From CAYZXK01 sp964482395 (lineage in GTDB: Bacteria > Planctomycetota > Phycisphaerae > UBA1845 > Fen-1342): a stretch of 43,231 nt of DNA. The translations under genes were made by a program, and so were the position numbers. The notes under the pieces were generated by a model. The model worked only from the letters and a program-made list of their open reading frames with translations. It did no database searches and had not been told where the DNA came from. The stretch is taken from positions 1 to 43,231 of the forward strand of contig CAYZXK010000154.1 in assembly GCA_964482395.1 (NCBI GenBank), written 5' to 3'. Shown piece after piece: positions 1 to 7,370 of the stretch. Positions within the stretch are counted from its first letter, which is position 1; the number at the start of each line of letters is the position of its first letter.

Positions 1-686
1 GCATCGACGCCCTGGTGACCGCCCCGATCTGCAAGCAAAGCTGGCATCTGGCCAACCATCGCTACCAGGGGCACACCGACTTCCTGGCCCGCTTTTTCGA
101 GGCCCGTCGCGTCAACATGCTGTTTGTGGCCGGGCGGCTGCGAGTGGCTCTGGCGTCCGACCATGTGCCGCTTTTCGAGTTGCGCAACCGCTTCACGATC
201 GGCCTGGTGCACCAGCCCATCGACCTGCTGGACCAGGCTTTGCGGGACTGGTTCGGAATCGAGCAGCCGCACATCGGGGTGCTGGGACTGAACCCCCATG
301 CGGGCGAGGGTGGCGTGCTGGGCGACGAAGAGCAGCGGATCATCGAGCCGGCCATCTCCCTGGCCCGCAATGCCAACATCCGCGTCACCGGCCCGCTGCC
401 TCCCGACACAGCCTTCATCCCCGAGGTGGCCAGCCGCTTCGATGGGCTGGTCGCGATGTATCACGACCAGGGCCTGATCCCGGTGAAGATGCGGGCCTTC
501 AATCGAGCGGTGCAAGTGACGCTGGGTATCGATGCCATCCGTACCAGCCCCGACCACGGCACGGCTTTTGACATCGCCGGCAAGAACCGGGCCGACCCGG
601 GCAGCCTGCGGGCGGCCATCGAACTGGCCATCGAACTGGCTGCGGCCCGCCAGCAGCGACTGGCAATCGCCGAATCGACCGGCTGA
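1..686 (+). CDS. pdxA: 4-hydroxythreonine-4-phosphate dehydrogenase, 3' part (5' end outside window)
   Basis: This is the C-terminal portion of PdxA, which oxidises 4-phosphooxy-threonine in the DXP-dependent pyridoxal phosphate pathway in the cytoplasm. The reading frame is open from base 3, so the gene begins before the window; the GTG at 15 is internal. Family motifs are plain: GLNPHAGEGG, then MYHDQGLIPVKM, then RTSPDHGTAFDIAG near the C-terminus. The His and Asp residues in these blocks belong to the metal and substrate site of the family. About 227 residues are present, against roughly 330 for a full protein, so about 100 N-terminal residues are missing only because of the window edge. 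It ends 167 bp before a convergent small lipoprotein gene, with a 9-bp-stem hairpin between them. Confidence 0.93.
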   Translation, partial: IDALVTAPICKQSWHLANHRYQGHTDFLARFFEARRVNMLFVAGRLRVALASDHVPLFELRNRFTIGLVHQPIDLLDQALRDWFGIEQPHIGVLGLNPHAGEGGVLGDEEQRIIEPAISLARNANIRVTGPLPPDTAFIPEVASRFDGLVAMYHDQGLIPVKMRAFNRAVQVTLGIDAIRTSPDHGTAFDIAGKNRADPGSLRAAIELAIELAAARQQRLAIAESTG

Positions 687-774
687 CCCGCGTGGTCCTC
701 ACCCCCCGATTGCAAGCTCACTCCGAGCAGGCCGTCCCGGCTTGGGACGCGGATCGGCAGGGCAAGCTTCAGCC

Positions 775-803
775 CCGGGTGCCGGTCACGCCCTGGCACC
801 CGG
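775..803. terminator. Inverted repeat between convergent genes, possible bidirectional terminator
   Basis: CCGGGTGCC (775-783) is perfectly complementary to GGCACCCGG (795-803), giving a 9-bp GC-rich stem with an 11-nt loop. It lies between the 3' ends of pdxA (plus) and the small lipoprotein gene (minus), the right place for a shared terminator. Neither side has a T tract, so intrinsic termination is only a possibility. Confidence 0.4.
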
Positions 804-853
804 CGGGACGGCGCTGCGGTTTCTCACGAGATCCCGCGTCAGGGTTCTTCAAG

Positions 854-1099
854 CTAGGCGAACAACTGCGGCACGTATTCGATGAACGCCCGCACGGTGG
901 TCGCGGTTTCCTCTTCCTGGGTCATCAAAGACTGGATGAAAGCCTCGATGAACGTGCTGGCCAGGTCGGTCATTGCTGTCCCGACGCCGGTCAGAACCGT
1001 CTCGCGGACCGCCGGGTCGCACGCGCCCAACGCCAGCAGACCGCCCCCGCTTGCGATGCTGAGCAACCACAATCGACCACGCCTAAGCCAGCTCCGCAT
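854..1099 (-). CDS. Small putative lipoprotein, 81 aa
   Basis: I do not recognise a family. The 81-residue product starts with two Arg-rich turns, a hydrophobic stretch and a good lipobox, LGAC, with the lipidated Cys at residue 27, so about 55 residues would remain after processing. The mature part is helical and acidic in the middle (TQEEET) and ends in an aromatic segment. The start is supported by AAGGAGA seven bases upstream of the ATG at 1099. A second minus-strand frame overlaps it but has no signal peptide or ribosome binding site. It may share a transcript with the secreted protein upstream at 1248-2576, which lies 148 bp away on the same strand. The function is unknown. Confidence 0.6.
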   Translation of the reverse strand: MRSWLRRGRLWLLSIASGGGLLALGACDPAVRETVLTGVGTAMTDLASTFIEAFIQSLMTQEEETATTVRAFIEYVPQLFA

Positions 1100-1247
1100 A
1101 TCGGTCTCCTTCCTGGCCGGCTTTTCCGGCCGGCCGCCCGCGGGTCATTCCGCATCTACCTCGCTGCGCCCGCCGCGCGGCGATTTATTCTACAACAGCT
1201 TATCGGTCAGTCCGACAGCCGGGTTTCGGCTGCCGATCACAAGCAGC

Positions 1248-2576
1248 TTATTCCGGCGGCGGGCTGTCGGGCGAGTCGGGCTCCGAAGGCGGCTCTTCCG
1301 GCGGCGCAGGCGGACTGGGCGGAGGCTGAGGCGGCTTGCGGCTGGGTCGAGCCGGCTTGGCCGGGGACGGCTGCCCGGGACCGCTCTGCTGGGCCGCTTG
1401 ACGCTGGGCCCGGGTCGGCAGCCGCTCCAACCGCGGCTTGAGCTGCTTCTCGAAGATCTCGTTGATCGGCGCCAGCAGCTTGTTGCGCTGCTCGTTGATC
1501 TCCGACAGCTCCTTGATCTTGTCCTTGCCGCCCTCCTTCGACTGCCCCAGGTCGGTCAGTTTCCGATCCAGTTGTTCCAGTTCCGACTTGCACCGCTGAA
1601 TGTGCCGGTTGGCCTGATCCTGGCAGTCCTTCAGGATCGCATTGGCTCGCTGGGTCTGCGCCTCGTCGAGCCGGTACCTTTGGATGAATTCTCGGACGTA
1701 CGCCTCCCATTGGCTCTCGAATTCGGTGCCGCCCGGGACTGATCCGGGACCCCTGGCCGGCGTGCGGCCGGAAAGGCCGGGGCCACCGCTTTCCGGTTTG
1801 CCGGACTCGCCCGGAGAACGGGCCGCGCCTTTTCTCAACTTCGGACGGGCCGGCGCGGCGGGCGCAGGTGGTGACGCGGGCACCGGTTGCAATTGGCCCT
1901 CCCCGGCCGGCCGGTCAGCCGGAGTCGGTTCAGGAGGCGCCGGCTGGGCAGTCGGGGGAGGTGCCTGCCCGGCTTCAGCCGTCCGGGCGATCGCCTGGGC
2001 GGGCAGCGGCATCCGGGCGGTGGGATTTCGGGGCACCTGGCGAGCCGGCCCGCGCCGAAACTCCTCCAGATCCATCTGCCCGGATACGATCCGCTGCAAC
2101 TGGTCCTCGGTGGTCGCAAAGCTTTCGAGCATCTCCCGCAGGTCCTCGTCGTGGATCTTGCGCTGTTCCTCGGTGAGAATCCCGCGCCACTCGTTGTTGC
2201 CCTCGATTATCAGTTGCTTGGCCTCCTGATAGAGCGGCAAAGCCCGCTTGCCCCACTCGATCAGCTCCTGCGGCTCCATCTGGCCCCCGGTACGGACCTC
2301 GACCAGCCGGTCCACCAGATCGAACAGTTCCTCGCGATGTTTGGCCAGGAACGCGTCGGTCCGCTGGCGCAAGAAAGCCTGGGTATAGGCGTCCTGCTCC
2401 TCGCTCAGGTTATAGCGGCGGGCCAGAAACCGGGCGTGGTTGTCGATCAGGGCGTCAATGTTGAGAAGTCGACTGTAGCTGGGCCGGGCGAGTTCGTTCT
2501 GAGCCCAGGCCGGCACAACCACGGCCAGCCCCAAGAATCCCAGCAACGGTGTCAGAATCCGGTTTCGCGTTTGCAT
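1248..2576 (-). CDS. Secreted two-module protein with Spy/CpxP-like (LTxxQ-type) helical repeats and Pro-rich linkers
   Basis: The product of 442 residues has a signal peptide (about residues 1-25, cleavage after AWA). The mature protein seems to be a duplicated helical module. The first copy (about 45-150) carries NLSEEQ at 56-61 and LTEEQ at 134-138. The second (about 290-395) carries RLDEAQ at 302-307 and LPTRAQ at 386-391. The spacing is similar (78 and 84 residues), and FLARRYNLSEEQ resembles FIQRYRLDEAQ. Such paired LTxxQ-like motifs are typical of the periplasmic Spy/CpxP chaperone fold, so that relationship is my inference. A Pro/Ala-rich linker (about 200-285) and a Pro/Ser/Glu-rich tail (about 400-442) flank the second module. 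Both are probably disordered. GGAG precedes the ATG at 2576. The gene is divergent from the HAD phosphatase. Confidence 0.65.
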   Translation of the reverse strand: MQTRNRILTPLLGFLGLAVVVPAWAQNELARPSYSRLLNIDALIDNHARFLARRYNLSEEQDAYTQAFLRQRTDAFLAKHREELFDLVDRLVEVRTGGQMEPQELIEWGKRALPLYQEAKQLIIEGNNEWRGILTEEQRKIHDEDLREMLESFATTEDQLQRIVSGQMDLEEFRRGPARQVPRNPTARMPLPAQAIARTAEAGQAPPPTAQPAPPEPTPADRPAGEGQLQPVPASPPAPAAPARPKLRKGAARSPGESGKPESGGPGLSGRTPARGPGSVPGGTEFESQWEAYVREFIQRYRLDEAQTQRANAILKDCQDQANRHIQRCKSELEQLDRKLTDLGQSKEGGKDKIKELSEINEQRNKLLAPINEIFEKQLKPRLERLPTRAQRQAAQQSGPGQPSPAKPARPSRKPPQPPPSPPAPPEEPPSEPDSPDSPPPE

Positions 2577-2639
2577 GCCGCCGACTCCAGCTTCGATGCC
2601 CCATTACCCACGATGGCGCTTCAGCTTACCTCCATCGGT

Positions 2640-2645
2640 ATTATA
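2640..2645 (-). promoter_or_regulatory. Possible -10 box (TATAAT on minus strand) in divergent intergenic region
   Basis: The minus strand reads TATAAT here, 64 bp upstream of the start of the secreted protein gene at 2576. It is the most AT-rich point in the divergent gap. I do not see a good -35 box at 16-18 bp, so this is a weak call. Confidence 0.3.
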
Positions 2646-2700
2646 AGGTATGCTCAGGAGCCGGTTGCAGTCGGCAGCCGGCCCGGATTCGTGGAAACCA

Positions 2701-3363
2701 ATGCTGGAACCGCTTCCAGAGCCCCGAGCCTGCATATTCGACCTGGATGGCACCTTGGTCGATTCACTGCGCGACATCGGGGAGTCGCTCAACTTCTGTC
2801 TGGATTTGCTCGGGCTGCCCACCCACCCAATCGACAACTACCGCTATATGGTGGGCGAAGGGGTGCCACGCCTGTGCCAGCGGGCCCTGGGCCAGAGCCA
2901 CCCGCACCTGGTCGAACGCCTGGCCGAACTGGTGCGACCGGTCTACCGGACCCGCATGACCCGCCACACCAGACCCTATCCCGGGATTCCGGAGCTGATC
3001 GAACGACTGCGACGACGCGGTATCCGCTTGGGGGTGCTTTCCAACAAGCCGCACGACATGACCGTCCGGGTAGTGCAAACCTTCTGGCCGGATGGCACGT
3101 TCGATGCCGTTTGCGGCTACCTCGAAGAGCAGCATCGCAAGCCTTCGCCGTTCTACGTTCACGGCATGTGCCGGGAGTTGGGCGTCGCGCCCAAACAGAC
3201 CTGGCTCATCGGCGACACCCCGACCGATATTGAGACCGCCCGGGCGGCGGACGCGGTCGGCATCGGCGTGACCTGGGGCTTTCGCACCCGGGCCGACCTG
3301 GAAGCCGCGGGCGCCCGCCTGATCATCGACCACCCCGGCCAGCTCCTCGGATCGAACGGTTAG
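2701..3363 (+). CDS. HAD-family hydrolase, phosphoglycolate-phosphatase-like
   Basis: This is a cytoplasmic HAD superfamily phosphatase of the Gph/PGP type, probably acting on phosphoglycolate or a similar small phosphoester. Motif I FDLDGT holds the nucleophile Asp14 and the acid Asp16; motif II is the Ser in VLSN; a conserved Lys lies in the region around HRKPSPF; and motif IV is GDTPTDIETARAA. A helical cap lies between motifs I and II. I start it at ATG 2701, giving 220 residues with motif I at the usual distance from the N-terminus. An in-frame ATG at 2650 would add 17 residues unlike the family. The substrate cannot be settled from sequence, and pyrophosphatase or nucleotidase activity is possible. 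The gene is divergent from the Spy-like gene, and pepA follows 137 bp downstream. Confidence 0.82.
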   Translation: MLEPLPEPRACIFDLDGTLVDSLRDIGESLNFCLDLLGLPTHPIDNYRYMVGEGVPRLCQRALGQSHPHLVERLAELVRPVYRTRMTRHTRPYPGIPELIERLRRRGIRLGVLSNKPHDMTVRVVQTFWPDGTFDAVCGYLEEQHRKPSPFYVHGMCRELGVAPKQTWLIGDTPTDIETARAADAVGIGVTWGFRTRADLEAAGARLIIDHPGQLLGSNG

Positions 3364-3500
3364 AACCCGGCCGCCGGCTTCCCGCCCAGCCGGACTCATG
3401 GTACGCTCATTAGTCCGCGTTGAGGCGTTTCGGGCAGGTAGCGACGGCGCTAGAGCCGAGGGCGGCCGCGACGCTCGACCGGGACCAGGTGAGGTCAGAG

Positions 3501-5012
3501 ATGGCGCGTGATGGAACCAGCTTCGTGTTCGGGGCCGGGGACCGCGGGCGGCTGACGGGAGACGTTCTGCTCGTGCCGCTGATTGCCAAGCCGCAACCGG
3601 CGATGGAGTTGGTGGCCCGGCTGGACAAGCTCTGCGATGACGCGGTCTCCGAGCTGTTTGCGGTCAACGCCGTGCGCGAGGAGGTCGGGCACCTGGCACA
3701 CACCACGCGCGCCGGGGCGTGCCGTCGGGTCTTGGTGATCAGCCTGGGCGAGGCGAAGAAGGTCACTCCGCAGGAAATTCGCCGGGCGGCTGCGGCTGCG
3801 GCCCGCTGGCTGATCGCCGAACGGCTGAGCGTGGCTACCTTGTGGCTGGACGGGCTGAGCACCAGCGGCGTGGAAGGGGCGCCGGCCGAGTGGGCCACCG
3901 GGATGGCCCTGGCCGGCTTCCGGTTCAATGAGTACAAGGAGCCGGACGAGAAGATCCCGCCCAAAATCCGTGTGCTGGTACGGGCCAACGAGGGAGGCTA
4001 CGTCGAAAGCGTCATGCCGGCCATCCGCTCGGCCTTGGTGGTGGCGGAGGGGGTGAACTATGCCCGTCGCCTGACCCATCTGCCGGCCAATGTGATCAAT
4101 CCGGCCACGCTGGCCGCCGAGGCCTGTGCCCTGGCCCGGCAGGCCAAGCTCAAATGCACCGTGCTGGGCGTCCAACAACTCAAGCGGCTGGGCATGAACG
4201 GACTGCTGGCGGTCGGTCAGGGAGCCGCTCACCCCTCTTGCCTGATCCAACTCGAGTACCGCGGAGCGCCCAAAACCCGCACCCGGACCGTGCTGGTCGG
4301 CAAAGCCATCACCTTCGATACCGGCGGCTATTCCGTCAAGCCGGCCGCCGGCCTGGAGGCCCTGAAGTTCGACAAGGCGGGCGGAGCCGTCGTGCTCGGA
4401 GTGCTGAAGGCCGCCAGCGCGCTGAGGCTCCGCTGCAACCTGTTCGGACTGGTGGCGGCGGCTGAGAACGCCATTTCGCATCACGCTTACCGCCCGGGCG
4501 ACGTCTTGAAGCTGATGAGCGGAAAGACCGTCGAGGTGGTCAGCACCGACGCCGAGGGCCGTCTGGTCCTGGCCGACGCCCTCACTTACGCCCAGAAGCA
4601 GCTCCGACCGACCGCTCTGATCGATGTCGCCACGCTGACCGGCGGGATCGGCATCGCGCTGGGCAACGTGGCGGCCGGCATCATGAGCAACGATGATGAG
4701 CTGGCCGCCGACCTGGGCGAGGCCGGCCGCCGAACTCATGAGCGCCTCTGGCGCCTGCCCCTCTGGGACGACTACCGCGAACTGATCAAGAGCCAGGAGG
4801 CCGATATCAAGAACGTCCCGGGCAAGCGAGACGCGTCGGCGATCGTGGGCGGGATGTTCCTGAAGGAATTCATCGAGCCCGGCGTGCCCTGGGCTCATCT
4901 GGACATCGCCGCAGTGGCCACCGAGGAGAACTCCAAGGGCCCGAACGGCAAGGGCGCGACCGGCTTCGGCGTGCGGCTGCTGGTGGAATTCCTCCGCTTG
5001 CGGGGGGCCTGA
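3501..5012 (+). CDS. pepA: Leucyl aminopeptidase, family M17
   Basis: This cytosolic two-metal aminopeptidase removes N-terminal residues, preferably leucine, during peptide turnover. The C-terminal catalytic domain shows GKAITFDTGGYSVKP, where the Lys and Asp are metal or catalytic residues, then LKFDKAGG with another metal Asp. The family signature STDAEGRLVLADA carries the Asp/Glu metal ligands and the catalytic Arg. Residues 1 to about 170 form the less conserved N-terminal domain. I start at ATG 3501, preceded by GAGGTCAGAG, giving 503 residues, the usual length. The frame extends back to a TTG at 3420, but nothing supports that start. folE follows after 25 bp and is probably co-transcribed. 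Confidence 0.93.
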   Translation: MARDGTSFVFGAGDRGRLTGDVLLVPLIAKPQPAMELVARLDKLCDDAVSELFAVNAVREEVGHLAHTTRAGACRRVLVISLGEAKKVTPQEIRRAAAAAARWLIAERLSVATLWLDGLSTSGVEGAPAEWATGMALAGFRFNEYKEPDEKIPPKIRVLVRANEGGYVESVMPAIRSALVVAEGVNYARRLTHLPANVINPATLAAEACALARQAKLKCTVLGVQQLKRLGMNGLLAVGQGAAHPSCLIQLEYRGAPKTRTRTVLVGKAITFDTGGYSVKPAAGLEALKFDKAGGAVVLGVLKAASALRLRCNLFGLVAAAENAISHHAYRPGDVLKLMSGKTVEVVSTDAEGRLVLADALTYAQKQLRPTALIDVATLTGGIGIALGNVAAGIMSNDDELAADLGEAGRRTHERLWRLPLWDDYRELIKSQEADIKNVPGKRDASAIVGGMFLKEFIEPGVPWAHLDIAAVATEENSKGPNGKGATGFGVRLLVEFLRLRGA

Positions 5013-5037
5013 TGACTCGAGGGACGCAGAGCGGACC

Positions 5038-5625
5038 ATGAGCGAGCAGCCGGCCGACAGCGCGAAGATTGACTGTGCCCGAATCGAGCGGGCGGTCCGC
5101 GAAATCCTGCTGGCGATCGGCGAGAATCCGGATCGGGAAGGGCTCAAGCGAACCCCGGCCCGAGTGGCCCGGATGTACGCCGAGATGTTCGCTGGGCTGC
5201 ACCAGGACCCGCACGTCCACCTTCAGGCCACCTTCGATGAAGGACACCACGAGCTGGTGGTCCTCCGCGACATCCCGTTCAACAGTGTGTGCGAACATCA
5301 CCTGATGCCGTTCGAAGGCAAGGCCCACATCGCGTATATCCCGGGCGGCAAGCTGCTCGGACTATCCAAGCTGGCCCGGGTGGTGGACGTGTTCGCTCAT
5401 CGACCCCAGGTCCAGGAGCGGCTCACCTCCCAGATCGCCGACATCCTGGCCCAACACCTGAACGTCAAAGGTTGCGCAGTCGTCCTGGAAGCGATCCACA
5501 CCTGCGTAACGTGCCGCGGAGTCCGCAAATCAGGCAGCGTGATGGTGACCTCCGCCCTGCGTGGCATCATGCACACCAATCAGGCAACCCGGGCCGAAGC
5601 CTTGGCCCTGCTCCGCAATCACTAG
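5038..5625 (+). CDS. folE: GTP cyclohydrolase I
   Basis: This enzyme converts GTP to 7,8-dihydroneopterin triphosphate, the first step of folate (and sometimes queuosine) synthesis, as a cytosolic homodecamer. Zinc ligands are visible as Cys85 and His88 in SVCEHHLMPF and Cys156 in HTCVTCRG. The 71-residue spacing between the two cysteines is exactly that of the E. coli enzyme. LSKLARVVDVFA, QVQERLT and the C-terminal TSALRG are also classic. At 195 residues it is full length. It follows pepA by 25 bp and is likely the last gene of that transcript, since 367 bp without a gene come next. No other folate gene is in the window. Confidence 0.96.
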   Translation: MSEQPADSAKIDCARIERAVREILLAIGENPDREGLKRTPARVARMYAEMFAGLHQDPHVHLQATFDEGHHELVVLRDIPFNSVCEHHLMPFEGKAHIAYIPGGKLLGLSKLARVVDVFAHRPQVQERLTSQIADILAQHLNVKGCAVVLEAIHTCVTCRGVRKSGSVMVTSALRGIMHTNQATRAEALALLRNH

Positions 5626-5917
5626 TTGATCGGCTGGCGGCCATTGCCACGCATCAGGTCAGAGCGGCGGTTGTGCGGAGGCGGGCGCAGGGCGGCCGGG
5701 CACCGAGGATTGGTTTACCGGTCGAGCGAGCGGAGGCTTGACTGGAGCGAAATTGTCGTAACCGCTCCCAGCCTTGCGGCGCCGGCCAGTGAGTCCAACT
5801 TGCCCAGCCCTGCCGGCGGGCAGCGGTTCCACCGGCCCAGAGAAAAGGCGTAGGTTCCATGCCGGCCCTCGATTGGCGTGGCCCCGTTTGGGGCCGCGAA
5901 AATAAAGTGGAACCCCC
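5626..5917. other. Gene-free stretch with imperfect direct repeat and stem-loop
   Basis: I find no convincing gene between folE and the sulfate operon promoter. The short frames here lack ribosome binding sites and family features. The stretch holds two related copies of a GGTTCCA...CCGGCCC motif, at 5825-5838 and 5853-5868, and the nested inverted repeat described at 5853-5914. Confidence 0.5.
5853..5914. repeat. Nested inverted repeat upstream of the sulfate operon promoter
   Basis: An outer 7-bp pair, GGTTCCA (5853-5859) and TGGAACC (5908-5914), encloses a perfect inner hairpin, GGCCCC-GTTT-GGGGCC (5880-5895). The element ends just before the -35 box at 5918. It could form the 3' end of a folE transcript or act at the DNA level. 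There is no T tract after the hairpin, so an intrinsic terminator is unlikely. Confidence 0.45.
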
Positions 5918-5946
5918 TTGACTCTTCGAGGAGTGTAGTTACACTC
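5918..5946 (+). promoter_or_regulatory. Sigma-70-type promoter overlapped by a palindromic operator
   Basis: TTGACT (5918-5923), 16 bp, then TACACT (5940-5945) fits a housekeeping promoter and would start a transcript near 5952, giving a leader of about 40 nt before the RHH gene. A perfect inverted repeat, GAGTGTA-GT-TACACTC (5931-5946), covers the spacer and the -10 box. A third half-site, ACTC at 5921-5924, makes a second imperfect palindrome with GAGT at 5931-5934. A protein bound here would block RNA polymerase. The neighbouring RHH protein is the obvious candidate, which is inference. Confidence 0.6.
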
Positions 5947-5992
5947 TAATCGGGCTCTCGGCAGTACCAGACCTTCCTCCAGGAGCCGGTAG

Positions 5993-6232
5993 ATGACTAA
6001 TAAAACTCCAGCCGGGCGCCGAATGGTAACGCTCAAGATTCCCGGAGAGTTGTACGATAAATTATCGGAACTTATTCGCAACACCGGGTTTAGGAGCGTC
6101 ACCGAGTTCGCCACCTGGGTATTGCGCGACGTGGCCGCGGGCGGGACGCTTGACCGTCGGCCGCCCGGGTTGACCGAAAAGGAGGTTGAGGCGGTTCGCC
6201 AGCGGCTCAAGGCGCTGGGGTACATAGAGTAG
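5993..6232 (+). CDS. Ribbon-helix-helix (CopG/Arc-like) putative transcriptional regulator
   Basis: The product is a 79-residue basic-to-acidic protein. Residues about 10-50 fit the ribbon-helix-helix fold: a beta strand (MVTLKIP, polar residues alternating and facing DNA), helix 1 (GELYDKLSELIRNTG) and helix 2 (SVTEFATWVLRDVA). The tail, LTEKEVEAVRQRLKALGYIE, is a predicted helix that could serve in oligomerisation or sensing. RHH dimers normally bind short palindromic half-sites, and a perfect palindrome sits on the promoter 47 bp upstream, so autoregulation and control of the sulfate transporter genes are likely but inferred. It is the first gene of the operon, 106 bp before sbp. No antitoxin partner gene (toxin) is adjacent, which argues against a toxin-antitoxin role. 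Confidence 0.75.
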   Translation: MTNKTPAGRRMVTLKIPGELYDKLSELIRNTGFRSVTEFATWVLRDVAAGGTLDRRPPGLTEKEVEAVRQRLKALGYIE

Positions 6233-6338
6233 CCCGCGCAGCCCGGCAGAGCCGCCGGGAGTTCGTTCCGGCCCCCGACGGCCTGGCCGCAGTCGGCCGG
6301 CCACCAGATTGAGTAATGACGCTCTACTGGAGTAACCC

Positions 6339-7352
6339 ATGAAGAACATGTGTGCTGTCCTGGCAATTGCCAGCATCGGCCTGGCAGCCCAACCGGGTTT
6401 GGGTCAGGCCCCGGGGGAAGTGAAGATTCTGAACGTCTCATATGACCCGACCCGCGAGTTCTATGCCGAGTTCAATGCCGCTTTCGCCAAGTACTGGAAA
6501 GAAAAGACGGGCACCGGCGTGACGGTGCTTCAATCCCACGGCGGCTCGGGCAAACAGGCTCGAGCGGTCATTGACGGCCTGGAGGCCGACGTCGTAACGC
6601 TGGCTCTGGCTTACGACATCGACGCCATCGCCGAAAACGCTCAGTTGCTGCCGAAGGACTGGCAAAAACGGTTACCCCTCAACAGTTGCCCCTACACCTC
6701 CACCATCGTCTTTCTGGTGCGGAAGGGGAACCCTAAGGGCATCCGCGACTGGGACGACCTGGTCAGGCCCGGAGTCTCGATGATCACGCCAAATCCAAAG
6801 ACCTCCGGCGGAGCGCGCTGGAACTACCTCGCAGCCTGGGCCTGGGCCCGGCACAAGTACGGAGACGAAGCCCAGGCGCGGGACTTTGTGGCCCGGCTGT
6901 TCAAGAACGTGCCGATATTGGACTCCGGAGCCCGGGGATCGACCAACACCTTCATGCAGCGCGGCATCGGCGATGTCCTGCTGGCCTGGGAAAATGAGGC
7001 TTTGCTGGCTTTGAACGAACTGGGCAGGGACAAGGTGGAGATAGTCGTGCCCTCGGAGAGCATTCTGGCCGAGCCACCGGTGGCCGTAGTGGATCGCGTG
7101 GCGGACAAGCATGGCACGCGCCAGGTGGCGACTGCATATCTGGAGTACCTGTACTCGCCAGTGGGCCAGGAGCTGGCGGCCAGGCATTACTATCGCCCAC
7201 GCTCGGAAGAGGTTCTCGCCAAGTACCAGGACCGCTTTCCGAAAGTGAAGCTTTTCACGATCGCGGAAGAGTTCGGCGACTGGGAGAAGGCCCAGAAGGA
7301 GCACTTCGCCGACGGGGGGATGTTCGACCGCATTTACCAGCCCGGGCAGTGA
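6339..7352 (+). CDS. sbp: Sulfate/thiosulfate ABC transporter, substrate-binding protein
   Basis: This periplasmic protein captures sulfate (or thiosulfate) and delivers it to the CysTWA membrane complex. A signal peptide occupies about residues 1-23. Family-defining blocks include LNVSYDPTREFY at the mature N-terminus, SHGGSGKQARAVIDGLEADV (anion-binding loop), NPKTSGGARWNYLAAWAW and YYRPR near the C-terminus. The length of 337 residues is normal. GGAG ten bases before ATG 6339 supports the start. It sits second in the operon, and GAGTAA occurs twice in the gap before it (6311 and 6330), echoing the GAGT half-sites of the upstream operator. Tungstate or molybdate binding is less likely given the exact Sbp motifs. 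Confidence 0.94.
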   Translation: MKNMCAVLAIASIGLAAQPGLGQAPGEVKILNVSYDPTREFYAEFNAAFAKYWKEKTGTGVTVLQSHGGSGKQARAVIDGLEADVVTLALAYDIDAIAENAQLLPKDWQKRLPLNSCPYTSTIVFLVRKGNPKGIRDWDDLVRPGVSMITPNPKTSGGARWNYLAAWAWARHKYGDEAQARDFVARLFKNVPILDSGARGSTNTFMQRGIGDVLLAWENEALLALNELGRDKVEIVVPSESILAEPPVAVVDRVADKHGTRQVATAYLEYLYSPVGQELAARHYYRPRSEEVLAKYQDRFPKVKLFTIAEEFGDWEKAQKEHFADGGMFDRIYQPGQ

Positions 7353-7370
7353 GGGGCAGGCGGAGTCGGC

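Noticed and set aside
5993..6232. RHH protein as the antitoxin of a toxin-antitoxin pair
   Set aside because: No toxin-like gene is adjacent; the next gene is sbp.
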